A stretch of 64,000 nucleotides of DNA from Asparagopsis taxiformis (taxonomy: Eukaryota > Rhodophyta > Florideophyceae > Bonnemaisoniales > Bonnemaisoniaceae), in the NCBI GenBank assembly GCA_030407315.1, contig JALQPE010000465.1:1-64000 (forward strand), in the 5' to 3' direction. Each line of letters starts with the position of its first letter. The stretch's first letter is position 1. This document shows positions 30,880-41,409 of the stretch, one piece after another. The notes under the pieces are model-generated. The model saw only the letters and a list, made by a program, of their open reading frames with translations, had not been told where the DNA came from and did not search any database. A program made the translations under genes and the position numbers.

Positions 30880-31180
30880 GACGGGGGTGATGTTCTTTTT
30901 CGGAAGACCCATCCTCATGGAACTGGCCTCCTCGTGGCAGCAGACGGAGAGTCTTCGGACGAGCTAACAGTTCCAGCCGCAATCGGCTATGTCATTCCTG
31001 GTAAGTAAGCCTTGACTTAGGCTGAGGGAACAGGAGTGGGCGGTAGAGGTCCCGGGAGGTAACTCCAGACTGATGACACTGTGCGCAGCAAGGGTCGACT
31101 ATTATCGTAGAAGGTTTCCCGCAAGGGGGAGTGGAAGCGAGGTAGCGATTGCGAGGCTGCTGTCGGGGTGCCGGCAGTAG
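30880..31180 (+). CDS. Last two exons of a small spliced gene (left copy)
   Basis: An exon 30880-31000 is bordered by GCTAATAG on the left and GTAAGTAAG on the right and encodes DGGDVLFRKTHPHGTGLLVA followed by ADGESSDELTVPAAIGYVIP. An 88-bp intron (31001-31088, ending TGTGCGCAG) joins in phase to a final exon that reads RVDYYRRRFPARGSGSEV and stops at 31180. Only 65 bp separate the stop from the DIRS element, which therefore inserted just downstream. No family is recognised. Confidence 0.4.
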
Positions 31181-31245
31181 TGACGGGCTGACCTATTTAG
31201 GTAGCGCACGGCCCGGGGGCAGCCCCCCCACACCAACGCGCGGAC

Positions 31246-31912
31246 TGTAGGACTTATTTCTCGCTGCGAAGCGATAGAATTCTCCGGAAACGGAGTAGCG
31301 CAAGCGACAACGAGGAAAGCCCCGATCCAGCGAGTACGCTGTAGAAATGATCTCCAATCGGCGGTGATCAGCCGGATTCCGAAAGGAGGAAAATGAGTAA
31401 TACTCGAGGATCGAGTACTGCAACGGCCTTCGACTAAGAAATCGGTAGAGTGGTAGAGCGGGTCTTCCACGAGATTCCTCCGACCAGGAGTATTTCGGTC
31501 TGCCGTCCCCAACCTACTTAAAGGTTAGCTGGGCTCGCGAATCCTCCGAACGGAGTATCTCCTTGTGCGAGTCGGACCGGATGGGGTGCGCGACTGCCAG
31601 CACCGGATCTGGTCTTACTACCTCGCGGTAGGAGTCTCCTGCACAGCCGTGACTCGGCGTCACGGCGCGTCGCGGTGTGTTGTGCGGTTCACGCGCGACG
31701 GAACACGATTGGGAATCGTAGATCTACTCTCGCGAGAGAGGTTGCGCGCTGAAGAGCGGTTGTAAGGCGCTTTCCAGGCGAATAGGATGTAGTCCACAAT
31801 AGTGCTTACTTTATTGCATCCGTTGCGGTGAGTCACCGTACTAAATACGTTAAAGTCGGATCTCGGTTGGCCAGGACCGATGGTCCTGACCAACCAGTGG
31901 GGTGGACCTTGT
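31246..31912 (+). repeat. Left ITR of DIRS, left copy
   Basis: About 667 bp complementary to 37272-38025. It includes GAATTCTCCGGAAACGGAGT, an ACCCGCTCTACCAC-type block in complement and the CCTCGCGGTAGGAGTC hairpin. It lacks the two palindromic insertions present in the right ITR. Confidence 0.75.
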
Positions 31913-32351
31913 GGTCCCTACGAATTCCCCACTACACTGACACTTTTCGTGTACTTCTACTACAGTAAACTAATATTGACACTATAGCTAATAGTGTCCC
32001 TACTAGTGTAGAGTGACGTGTACGCGCACCGGCGTACACGTGTGGAAAGGCTCGCGTCCCTGCTGTAACCCCGCGCTACTACACGTGTCCGTGAATTCGA
32101 GTTAAGATTGGGGCCAACCCTTCGGATCCATCGCTCGCTGCGCCCGTTACCTTTGTTCCCGATCCTTCAGCCACGTCCGTACGCACTCGCGACCGCTCAG
32201 CGATCCTCCCCAGCTCCTTAGCTGTTTTTGATGCAATTAATTTGCATGCTCGCCCCCTGCAGAAGCGCAGTGTCCCACACGGACGATCGAGGCAAGTCTT
32301 TAAACAGCCGAGCGGGGGCCGGATTGAGCATGCCGGTCCCGTGGACAAATT

Positions 32352-33784
32352 ATGCTTCGAAAATATCAAACAATGAAAGCCCTGGTGGAGGCTCGAAAAA
32401 CACTAGATCTTGAGGGAATTTGTGAGGTTCTAGCTTCAGCTCTGTCCGAGAACAAGAATTTCGTGAAGGATGCTTCGGCGTCTGACAGGAAAGCTCTTGC
32501 CAAAACCTTGAGAGTCAGATTAACAAATAAAGAGTTACCCGATGAGTCGGGTTTGAGCCCAGAAGAATTATTCTACAAAATGGCGACCAGCTACCCCAAG
32601 GTGCTACCCCTCAGCGATGGGGGTGAGGTGACGGGTGCAGGTGGTTCGACAGAAGACCCAGTGAGTAGCGATCCAAGGGGAAGTAAGGTGGGTGATTCCG
32701 CCATGAACCCGACAAGTAAGGGAGGAGGTGAGTGTGCCATGATCCCTGAAGAGAGCGAAAGCGGGGAAGGTTCGGATTACGAGTTGGATCCCAAGGAGGG
32801 TGCCGAACCAAAAGAAGCGGGAGAAGCTGTGCCTGTCAGTTGCCAAAAGGATACAGGAGCCGAACTGGACCAAGCTGGGATTTAAGGAAGAGTGCCACGC
32901 ACGGGGACGCCAAAGAAACCAGGGAGGAAAAGGAAAGCTTCGAAGTCTCAGTTACCTGAGGCTTCAAGTATACTGGAGGCGCTAGCCAACATCCAACGGG
33001 GACTTGAGGCAACTCAGGCAGACAATCGGAAACTTGGGGCCCGGTTGGTGAACCTAGGGCAGTCGGGACAGCCGGAATTCATGAACCTGGGAGATCTGAT
33101 CGAACAGAGAACTGGTGGAAGGGTGAAACAGAGGCGAAGGGACAGTGAACCAGTTGCTGAGCCTCCCGTCGCAAGGCGGAGGGTGCAGCAAACCCGAACG
33201 AAAGTGAGTTCGTCTCCGGAGTGTACTAGTGAGGAGGAGGAGTTGAATTCTGGGAGGGTTTTCGGCATCGAGAGCACCCTGCGCCCCACTTCGACGGAGC
33301 GGAGCGTATAGCGCCTGAGATGTTGAGGAAAGGCCTTTCCAATACTAATCGCACGATGAGGGAACACGCCCAGTGGATAGTTGAAAGCTGGCCGAACCGC
33401 GCTCGCGCGCACGACCGGAGTCGTAAGGAGGTGGAGTTCCTCGCGGACTTGATCGACTTGGACATTCGGGAGTTGGGGATTGACTCGGTCTTGCGAAAGA
33501 CTAGCACGGAGCTTGCTCTGCGGCGAATGGAGGCGATTCACATGCGAGAGAACGGCTCGGACCCCGACGTTGCTAATACCCTGGAACGATCTGGGCTGGC
33601 ACTCCTGGACGAGAATCGGCGAGCTGAATTGGTTAGGCGAGCCCGCAATGGTCGAACTGGCCGGCGCGGAGGAGCTGAAGACTCGGAAGATGACCATTCG
33701 CCGGTGCCTCGTCCGGCCCAGAAGTTAAAGCCTCGTAAGACCTTGTCAAAAAGACGGAACAGGGCCGGGCTCGGGGGGCAGTAG
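32352..33784 (+). pseudogene. DIRS gag-like region (left copy)
   Basis: First frame from ATG 32352 to a TAA at 32883-32885. The same frame continues at once with a basic stretch (TPKKPGRKRKASK) to 33311. The natural continuation then shifts frame (DGAERIAPEMLRKGLSN) and runs to 33784 with a helical block and a basic end (PRKTLSKRRNRAG). This is one former gag-type protein of about 470 residues with one stop and one frameshift. It presumably packaged element RNA. No zinc knuckle is seen. Confidence 0.6.
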
Positions 33785-34127
33785 CGGTTTAAGAACGAGA
33801 TGGGTCCTGTAGGCCGATGTGCTGATCGGAGGGACGTACTCCCGGTGGTTCCGAAGCGTTGTAGTGAAGGTAGGGCTCGTTCGCGCAAGCGAAAGCGAGA
33901 AGCTTTGGAAACTGTCTTCCACGGACTTACTCAGGGATGCAATGCGTTGTCGGAAGGAGTCGTCTGTATCGGGTCTGATAGGCCCGTAGCGGGTGGAGCT
34001 GACCCTCCCCCGCCCAACTCTGTTAGTGCTTCGGCGGCACAATACCTACGGGGAGAAGCGCACGCAGCGATTTGCCGGAATTTATTCCGCACGGACGATG
34101 CGGTGTGCAACGATGGTGAGGGGTAAT

Positions 34128-35272
34128 CCAACACGACTGCAGATAAGCGTGTATGGCTGGAGCCGGAACTTCTTTCGTTGCCCTCTGAAGGGGTGGCGGG
34201 GACTAGGGATTTCCTGCCGTATCTTTCCGAGGGTGTCAGAGAGATATATTCGCATTCGGAAGGTGGTCTTTTAAGGGAGGGCGCAAGCCCGATCGTCAAG
34301 CCACATTTGGGTGTGAATAGCAGTCGTTATGGAGACCTGATCCTGAAGCTTGAGAAAGCGCGGTTGGTGGAGCTGCAACGGGTCGAGCCTCGCGTCATCA
34401 ACGGGGTATTTGCAGTTCCAAAGGATGGAGACCGACAGCGGCTGATTATTGATGCCCGGCCCGCGAATGAGGTAATTAGGGATCCTCCCGAAGTACTTCT
34501 ACCAAATCCCGGGCATTTTACAGAGATGTACCTCCCTCCGGGGAGAACTCTGGAAGTGGAAAAATCAGACCTGAACAGTTTCTATCACAGGTTGGCGATC
34601 CCGGTATGGCTGCAGGATTTCTTTGGCCTGCCACCGGTTCTTCGGGGAGGGCGTCGGTGGTGGCCGGTTGTGCGAGTACTACCAATGGGCTGGTCGCACT
34701 CGGTCTATATTGGCCAACAAGTACATGAAGGTGTGGTGCGGAATGCTGGACTCTGTGTGGAGCGATCCGAGCAGCGGGAAAGGATTTTGCTGATCAGTGA
34801 ACTGGAACATGGGCAATACATCAATGATTTCTTCGGTTTTGGGACAAGTCGTGAGAAGGTGAATGAAGCGTTGAATAAAGTCGTGAGAAGTTGTGAACGG
34901 GCAGGTTTACCCGTGAAGGAAAGTAAATGTGAAAATGCAAATGGTCGAGATGTGTGTGTACTAGGCATGGTGATAGGTGCCGACGAGATAATAAGGCCGT
35001 CCTCAGAAAAGCCGAGCAAGTTGATCAGCGAGACCGAGAAGATTATACCATGGCGTGCCTGGCGGGTGAAGCGGATCGAAGAAATATTAGGTGGTTGGGC
35101 ATGGTTTCTGCTTCTGCGGAGACCACTGTTCTCAGTCCTCTCAAAGCTCTACACGATTAATAAAACTGAAGTCATGGTCAGGCCGACTAGACAGATGCGG
35201 GGTGAACTGGCTACCTTGGTCAAATTAGCCCCATTGATCAGAGCTCGATTGGATAGGCCCTTCGCCAAGTAG
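34128..35272 (+). pseudogene. DIRS reverse transcriptase (left copy)
   Basis: RT domain with RLIIDARPAN, KSDLNSFYHRLAI (motif A Asp), VLPMGWSHSVYIGQ (motif B) and, at the catalytic box, GQYINDFFGFG. The family norm there is YxDD, so the first Asp is Asn. The frame ends in TAG at 35270-35272, and the same frame continues directly into the RNase H domain (ATDASLAGAGVVYA). The fused RT-RNase H has therefore been cut by a stop, and the polymerase site is probably dead. Confidence 0.8.
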
Positions 35273-35696
35273 TGCATAGCGACCGACGCTTCTCTGGCAG
35301 GTGCGGGTGTGGTATACGCGGAAACGGACACCGCCGAGAGTCTAGCACTACGAAGGATGGATGAAAGTCAAGTGGGTGAATATGGAGAGAAAAAGGCATG
35401 GCGAACGGCAATCAGTTGTAGGTGGAAGCGAAGGGATCGCATTGAGGTTCTGGAGTGTGAAGCTGTGTTGTTAGCGCTCCGATGGTTCTTGCGGACTGTT
35501 GGAAATCGCGAATAGCGTCTCGTAATTCTGGTTGATAACGGTTATCGGTGCGCTACGTAAGGGACGGTCCTCCTCGGAGCGGTTGAATCGTATAGTGAGG
35601 AAGTGTTCTGAGCATATCCTCGCGGGTGACCTGCACGTCGACTATCGGTACATCAGGAGTTCGTCGAACCCTGCCGATGAGCCCTCGCGCAAGTGA
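35273..35696 (+). pseudogene. DIRS RNase H domain (left copy)
   Basis: Starts in the RT frame with ATDASLAGAG, continues to LECEAVLLALRWF, then stops at 35515. The expected next strand with VILVDN appears in a shifted frame, and GALRKGRSSSERLN ... SSNPADEPSRK in yet another. So there are at least two frameshifts. It contains the 8-nt difference from the right copy (GGTTGAT plus one T present here, absent there). Confidence 0.7.
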
Positions 35697-36700
35697 CAAA
35701 TTCAAATTATTGAACCTGCGGGTTAAGCCTATTACACTGCGGAGTTACGAGAGATATTTGCAGGAATTTATCGAATGGTTGCCGGAAAACAAATTGACTT
35801 TCAAGGACTGGAGCGAACTCGACGAGAGGGTAGTCGAGTTCGCCGTACACACACACGAGAAGGCAGAAGGGGCAAGACGAAAAGTTGTTATTGATGTTAA
35901 ACAGGGACTCGAACACTACTTTCCAGAGGTGCTAGGGAAACTGGTATTGACGAAGAGGTCATTAGAAGGCTGGGGTAAAAGACGGCCTGTGCAACAGAAG
36001 GCCGTATGCCCTAGGATCGTCGCCCTAGGGCTGGGACACAAGCTAATGGAAATGAACCGACCGGAAGAGGGGTTAGCAATTTTGCTCATCTTCGAATGCT
36101 ACCTCCGCGTCGGTGAAGTCGTTAAACTTTTAGTCACTGACATCAGACTAAAACCCCCAGAAGAACGGACTGAGGGCAACCGAGGAGCCCTCATGCTAAA
36201 GGAGACGAAGAGAGGTCGAAACCAATCCGTCCTCATCCGCGACCCTATCATCGCGAGTCTCCTAGACCGACACATCAGGAACTAAAAATCGTCAATCACG
36301 CAAGAAGATTAAACCAAGACACCAACATGCAAGACCAAGAACCACCGAAGAAGAAACCAAGAATACCAGACACAAGACCAGAAAGAGACCAACCGCTCTT
36401 TAACTTCACTCAGGCACAACTCCATAAACAATTTAAAATGCAATTCAAAATTTGGGCGTACAAGAACTGGGCCTCACGCCGCATTCCCTCCGTTACGGGG
36501 CGGCCTCTCAAGATTTTATCGATGGTGTCCTCGACTTGGCGGGCATCAAGTCTAGAGGACGATGGCGAACCGACGACATGCTGCAGTACTACGTGCAGCC
36601 AGGCCTGGTGATGGATCAAGAATCAAAAGTGGCAGAACCACTCAAGTCAAGGCTTAGGCGGCTACAGGATCAACAGGGTCGTTTTTTCAAGATTTCCTAG
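35677..36700 (+). pseudogene. DIRS tyrosine recombinase (left copy)
   Basis: Starts at ATG 35677, overlapping the RNase H end. The N-terminal core-binding part is ITLRSYERYLQEFIEWLP. The catalytic box A is ECYLRVGEVVKLLVTDI. The frame stops at 36285; after frame changes box B reads LTPHSLRYGAAS with His-x-x-Arg, then RGRWRTDDMLQYYV with the final Tyr. The R-H-R-Y set is recognisable but split over at least two frame breaks. Confidence 0.78.
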
Positions 36701-37271
36701 CCAGACTAAATACGCAGTATTATGGAAGGAAATATGGGAGACTTAGAGTTGGATTAAGTTTGCCCTTTTAAAAGGGGGTAATTCCTTACACTAACTCAAG
36801 TTAACGATATGGTAGCTGGTACGTCCAAATTAAAGGATCCATATTTTGTTCTTAACATTTTTTTATTTTTTTCGAATTCTTGCAGTTTTAAAAATTGGTT
36901 TAGGAACGCTCACGGTATGTCAGGGGTGTTGTGGTCGCGAGTTCGACCCTCTGAGTGGGACGGCTAGCCAGCCCAAGTCCTTACAGTATGTATAACACTA
37001 GCGAATACCTACACGTGGCACCGGATATTCGCATGCTATTTTGAATTGCGCGCTGGGAAATTTGCAATTTTCGAAATTCCGAAAATTCGTAAAAATGACA
37101 CCGTTGCCACAGCCGCTAATGGCGCTCGTGCCGGGTAATAACGTGAGCCGACACGTGTCCGCTGCCACGTCATCGCGGTTCCGAATTGCTCATCCCTCTC
37201 GGCCCCAATTTGCTCACTGGCTTTTTGATTAATCGCGAGCTTTTCCGCCCTTAGTTCCTTTGTCCCACACG
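36701..37271. other. DIRS internal non-coding region (left copy)
   Basis: Between the recombinase and the right ITR. It contains an AT-rich tract (36840-36890) and, at about 37020-37240, a block that recurs in diverged form in the spacer at 43815-44070. DIRS elements carry an internal complementary region here; I could not confirm the complementarity by eye. Confidence 0.5.
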
Positions 37272-38025
37272 CAAGGTCCACCCCACTGGTTGGCCGAGAA
37301 CATCGGTCCTAGCCAACTGAGATCCAAATTTAACGTATTTAGTACAGTGACTCACCGCAAACGGGTACAGTAAAGTTAGCACTATTGTGGACTACATTCT
37401 ATTAGCTTGGAAAGCGCCTTACAACCGCGGTTGCGCGCTCTTCAGCGTGCAACCTCTTTCGCGAGAGTGGATCTACGATTCTCAATTGTGTTCCGTCGCG
37501 CGTGAACCGCAAAACACACTGCGACGCGCCGCGACACCGAGTCACAGCTGTGCAGGAGACTCCTACCGCGAGGTAGTAAGACCAGATCCGATACTTGCAG
37601 TCGCGCACTACATCCGGTCCGACTCGCACAAGGAGATACTCCGTTTAGAGGATTCGCGATCCCAGCTAATATTTAAGTAGGTTGGGGACGGCAGACTGAA
37701 ATACTCCTGGTCGGAGGAATCTCGTGGAAGACCCGCTCTACCACTCTACCACTCTACCGACTTCTTACTAAGAAGTCAGCCTTCGGCCTTCGACTAGTAG
37801 TCGAAGGCCGTTGCAGGACTCGATCCTCGAGTATTAATCATTCTCCTTCTTTCGGGGTCTGGCTGATCACCGCCGATTCGAGATCATTCGTACAGTGTAC
37901 TCGCTGGATCGGGGATTTACTCGTTTTTGCTTGCGCTATAGCGCAAGCGATTGAATTCTCCGGAAACGGAGTATACTCCGTTTCCGGAGAATTCAATCGC
38001 TTTGCAGCGAGAAATAAGTCCTACA
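37272..38025 (-). repeat. Right ITR of DIRS, left copy, with palindromic insertions
   Basis: Inverted partner of 31246-31912, about 85 bp longer. Two additions are inverted copies of adjacent sequence: at about 37925-38002 (perfect palindrome around CGGAGTATACTCCG and GCGCTATAGCGC) and at about 37758-37812 (around CGACTAGTAGTCG and CTTACTAAG). The final bases are CCTACA. Confidence 0.75.
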
Positions 38026-38026
38026 A

Positions 38027-41000
38027 GATATCCAGGAGGGGTTATTTATTCACTGGAGGGGGTTTGTGTCCAGACAGGGAGAGGTGCTACAGTTACCATC
38101 ATATTATTTTATCGAAGTATACAGTTGGTCAGACCACTACTCGCCTTCATTAGTAGCGAAGATGACCGGGAAACTTTGGTTGAGGGGGAATTATTCCCTC
38201 TCCACGAAAGTTTTCTATATATTATATGTAGGGATATCCCGTCTTATATCGCAGGAATGTAGGGTAATGCTGAGAAGATGTCGAAAGGCGTATTTGTTCC
38301 TTCGAAAACATGACTTTGGAACAATATATTGCGGGAAAGCCCTGATTACTGTTCTTCACAGCACTTCTTGAGCTTTGTTGAAGCGTTGAATGTGTAGAGC
38401 AGGAAATTACTGCTGGTTATCTGTAGTGAAGCCATGAGGGAGATTTCTAAGAAAAATTGCTTTCTATACGTCTCGAGCTTTTAAAAAAGAGAGACTCTAA
38501 GATGTTTAGTACGGTTTGGGACACCAAAAATAGTTTCCAAATTCACGTCAGATATATTAGTGGGGATGAAAAAACCGATGCTTCACTTTCATTACCTCAT
38601 ACATCCGCAGGGATATCCCTTAATTTCTGGAAAAAACGGGTCATTTTCATATATGAAATATTGATGATTGAATTTTCGAACACTTAAAGCATAGAAGAGC
38701 CCTGTACTGCATCCAAGACCGGTTATATCTTGAAGAAACTCGATTCAGCCTATAGTGAAATGAATAGAGAAGGGATTCACTAGAGCACGGCATGAAGAAA
38801 GTTCTAGATACTCCTGGTCCTGGTAGGTGGTAGAGATTTGAGTTTCCGGTGTTCTCCTAACGAGTTGTAAGGCAGTTCAAATGAATCTTTTAGAATCTGA
38901 GGGCACTTAAAAAGTTCCAGGAGTAACTGGATTACTGTAGAACTCGAGGGAATGAACGGGTGGTAAAAGAGTGCGGTTATCGATACGGTGGTTCACTTAG
39001 CAGGTATGAACCCGGAGGGAAAGAGAAGTAGTTCACTTGAAAATATGTGAACTCAAGGTGTGGTGCAAAGCCAGGTGCACCTGGCTTCGCACCATACAAG
39101 GCGGTCCGCCATGACGGGCCGCCTTGTATGTTGAAACACCAATAATTTGGTGACCTTTTCGGAAACTTCAATTTTCTGACTTCTATGGAATCTTCGACTA
39201 CAGTGAATCACTGGCAACGGCACACTTGGAACTAGTGCTACACTGTACTGTAAACTAACACCAACGCGAAAGATACTTACACTGCGGGACCACACTAGCC
39301 ATGCTAGTCATTTAGGTTTTCTTACAGCGCTACTGTAACAGCATTTAGCATATCCATTGACAGCTATGGAAGGACACTTAGGGTTATCGGCTGTGCTGTA
39401 ACATAATATTTATTCGACGGCCAATCGCGGAGTCCTTCGATTGTAAAATCAAACTTACATTTGGAGAGAGTCAGAAATGTATTTATGGAAAAACGAAACC
39501 AAAGAATGGGCATGCTTGTCACATCCTCTTATGATAGTGAAAGTCGGGTAACAGTGAGAACTATCAGCGGGGTACCACCGCATTCTGTTCTCAGTGATAT
39601 CCGGAGACACCAAAGGTCCTTACTGTGTGAAAACTCTAAATTATAGTTGAAGCAATAAGTTGGTGTAAAGTATACACTGTGCGAAGATTGATACAAGTGT
39701 TTCTGCGGATGCAGTGGCGGGTACGAGAAGTAAGCTGAGCGTCCTGAAGAGCATATGGTCAGCGTTCTTGGGGAAGATAGAGTTGAGTATGGTCTCTTCG
39801 TGGGTTTACAATTCTCACGGCGCATGCTTCTTTGTTTAACCCGTGACCATTTTGGGCGTCTTCTTACACTGAGCAGCACAATTGTCCGCCATTTTTTTAA
39901 TGAAAAAAGTGCGCACTTTAGTATTGCGAAGCGTCATTCCAAGCGTCACTTCCGACAGCCACGGCCACCTTCTGTCTACTTTTAAGCGCCTACCGTCACT
40001 CTTTCGCGCTCTTCCCGTCGCTCTCTCACGTTATCATCTAGTGCTTCCCTCTCTATCACCCTTTGATGATATGTGTGCGATCGTGCGACACGATCTAACC
40101 ATTCTCTGCTCACTCATGTTCATTTACTCCCATCAGCACTGTCCCCTTCTGCTTTCTCAATTCCCTTTTCGTTCTCATGTAAGTCATCTATCTACATTTC
40201 TGCTCTTCCGTTGAGGATGCTACAACTAATAACAAACTTTTCTCTCTGATAATTCAGTTTTTCCTTCTCATTCTTCCCTTTCGCTCCCCCTGCGGTACGT
40301 ATTGTCACCTTCTCTTCAACTGGTATAGCTTCATTTCAATTACTATTTGTTTTACTCTAATTATCATTTTTGTACTTCATTTCGTCTCTACTCTACTCCC
40401 GTAGGAAATTAGCTTTAGTTGTTCATAGTTCGCAGTAGACAGATACCATTTTTGTAGAGTAGAACAGGTAGCACTTCATAGCAATAGTAGTTTCATTCAC
40501 AGCTCATTGAAAATAAATTTTCTGTCTTCTTCCTTACCAGGAAGAAGACACAGTTCTGGTGAACATGACCAATATGTCCTATTTTCAATTCTCACCAATG
40601 CTACACTCCCTACCCTAGAAATACTATGACTAAAATAACAGCGTCTCTCACGTGCTGAAAGCGATGCTGCAGCATTCCAGCGAATTTTCTCTGTCCCGAC
40701 AGCTGAAAAATTTTCCGTCCTTTCCGTCCTCCTACAACCCTCCTTGATGGTACTAAACCAGTCAAATCAGTGCTGAAATCCAACTATACTGCTGATTTTC
40801 AACCATTAAACTGCCAAAAAATCCATACAGTATGATGGAAAAAACCTACATGTACATTCGTAGAATCTATTTCAGACTATAGAATTATTCCAGTCTTTAG
40901 ACTACTTCAAACCAATGTAGGGTCTGGTTGAGAACCAGGGGGTAGGCTGGTTTCAACCAGCCGATGTGCTAGTTTTCAACCAGCACTCACTGTGCCTGCG

Positions 41001-41409
41001 CAGCCTACCTTTTGGTCATATTCCATCATCAACAGTGGTATTGTCTACTTCATTGACTGGTCTAAATCCAGATCACCCCAAAAAATTAACCAGCTCAGTA
41101 TGCTGGATCAAAACCACTGCAGTGGTTCTGATCCAGGATACTGGACTTGTCCGACCCTCCGCCAAGGCATGGTGCAAACAGTACCCCCTGGTCAAACCAT
41201 CCAAACCACCGGTTTTCAACCAGGACACTCATACTGTACGATCACCGGAATTTCGCCGGCAGTTTTACAAAAAAATTAGATGGCACTTATCTAGAGGTTG
41301 GGGATAGGTTTAACTAGCCAAGGGCTGGTTTTTCACTACTGTACGGACTGGTTTGGGGGCTGCAAAAATAGTCATTTTTGCTCATGCTGTGCTGGTCCGC
41401 CAATTGTTC
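38027..41409. other. Palindrome spacer, gene-poor part
   Basis: 3.4 kb with no credible gene. It holds two adjacent hairpins (39061-39094, 39093-39130), a pyrimidine-rich stretch at 39960-40300 with an intron-like GTAAGT...TTCAG pair (about 40182-40257) that could be a relict 5' exon region, and a zone at 40750-41360 with many ACCAG/CTGGT motifs. Confidence 0.4.
39061..39130. repeat. Two adjacent hairpins in the spacer
   Basis: Hairpin one: TGGTGCAAAGCCAGGT against ACCTGGCTTCGCACCA (39061-39094, one mismatch, 2-nt loop). Hairpin two: CATACAAGGCGGTCCG against CGGGCCGCCTTGTATG (39093-39130, one mismatch, 6-nt loop). They share the bases CA at the join. Confidence 0.7.

Larger units (their letters stand above)
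31246..38025 (+). mobile_element. DIRS-type tyrosine-recombinase retrotransposon (left copy)
   Basis: 6780 bp bounded by inverted terminal repeats that start TGTAGGACTTATTTC and end GAAATAAGTCCTACA. Order: left ITR, gag-like frames, reverse transcriptase, RNase H, tyrosine recombinase, internal non-coding part, right ITR. This is the DIRS layout (no LTRs, no integrase, recombinase instead). Multiple stops, frameshifts and a changed RT active-site residue make it non-autonomous. No target-site duplication is visible, as expected for recombinase-based insertion. Confidence 0.88.
23238..38026. repeat. Left arm of a giant inverted repeat (14.8 kb)
   Basis: Positions in this arm map to the right arm by mirror sums of 82089 (outer part) and 82097 (inner part, after an 8-nt difference near 35530-35543). 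Every open frame on both strands is mirrored with the same protein. Differences I found: 23251, 23318 and 23397 (single bases) and the 8-nt change. The outer end cuts into RAD54B codon 145; the inner end falls at the DIRS terminus. This is the copy with the truncated RAD54B gene and so the likely derived arm. Confidence 0.95.

Noticed and set aside
36930..36965. tRNA-like B-box (GCGAGTTCGACCC) in the DIRS internal region, also at 45133-45168 inverted
   Set aside because: The T-stem does not pair properly and there is no A-box or acceptor stem at the right distance; I do not call a tRNA or SINE.
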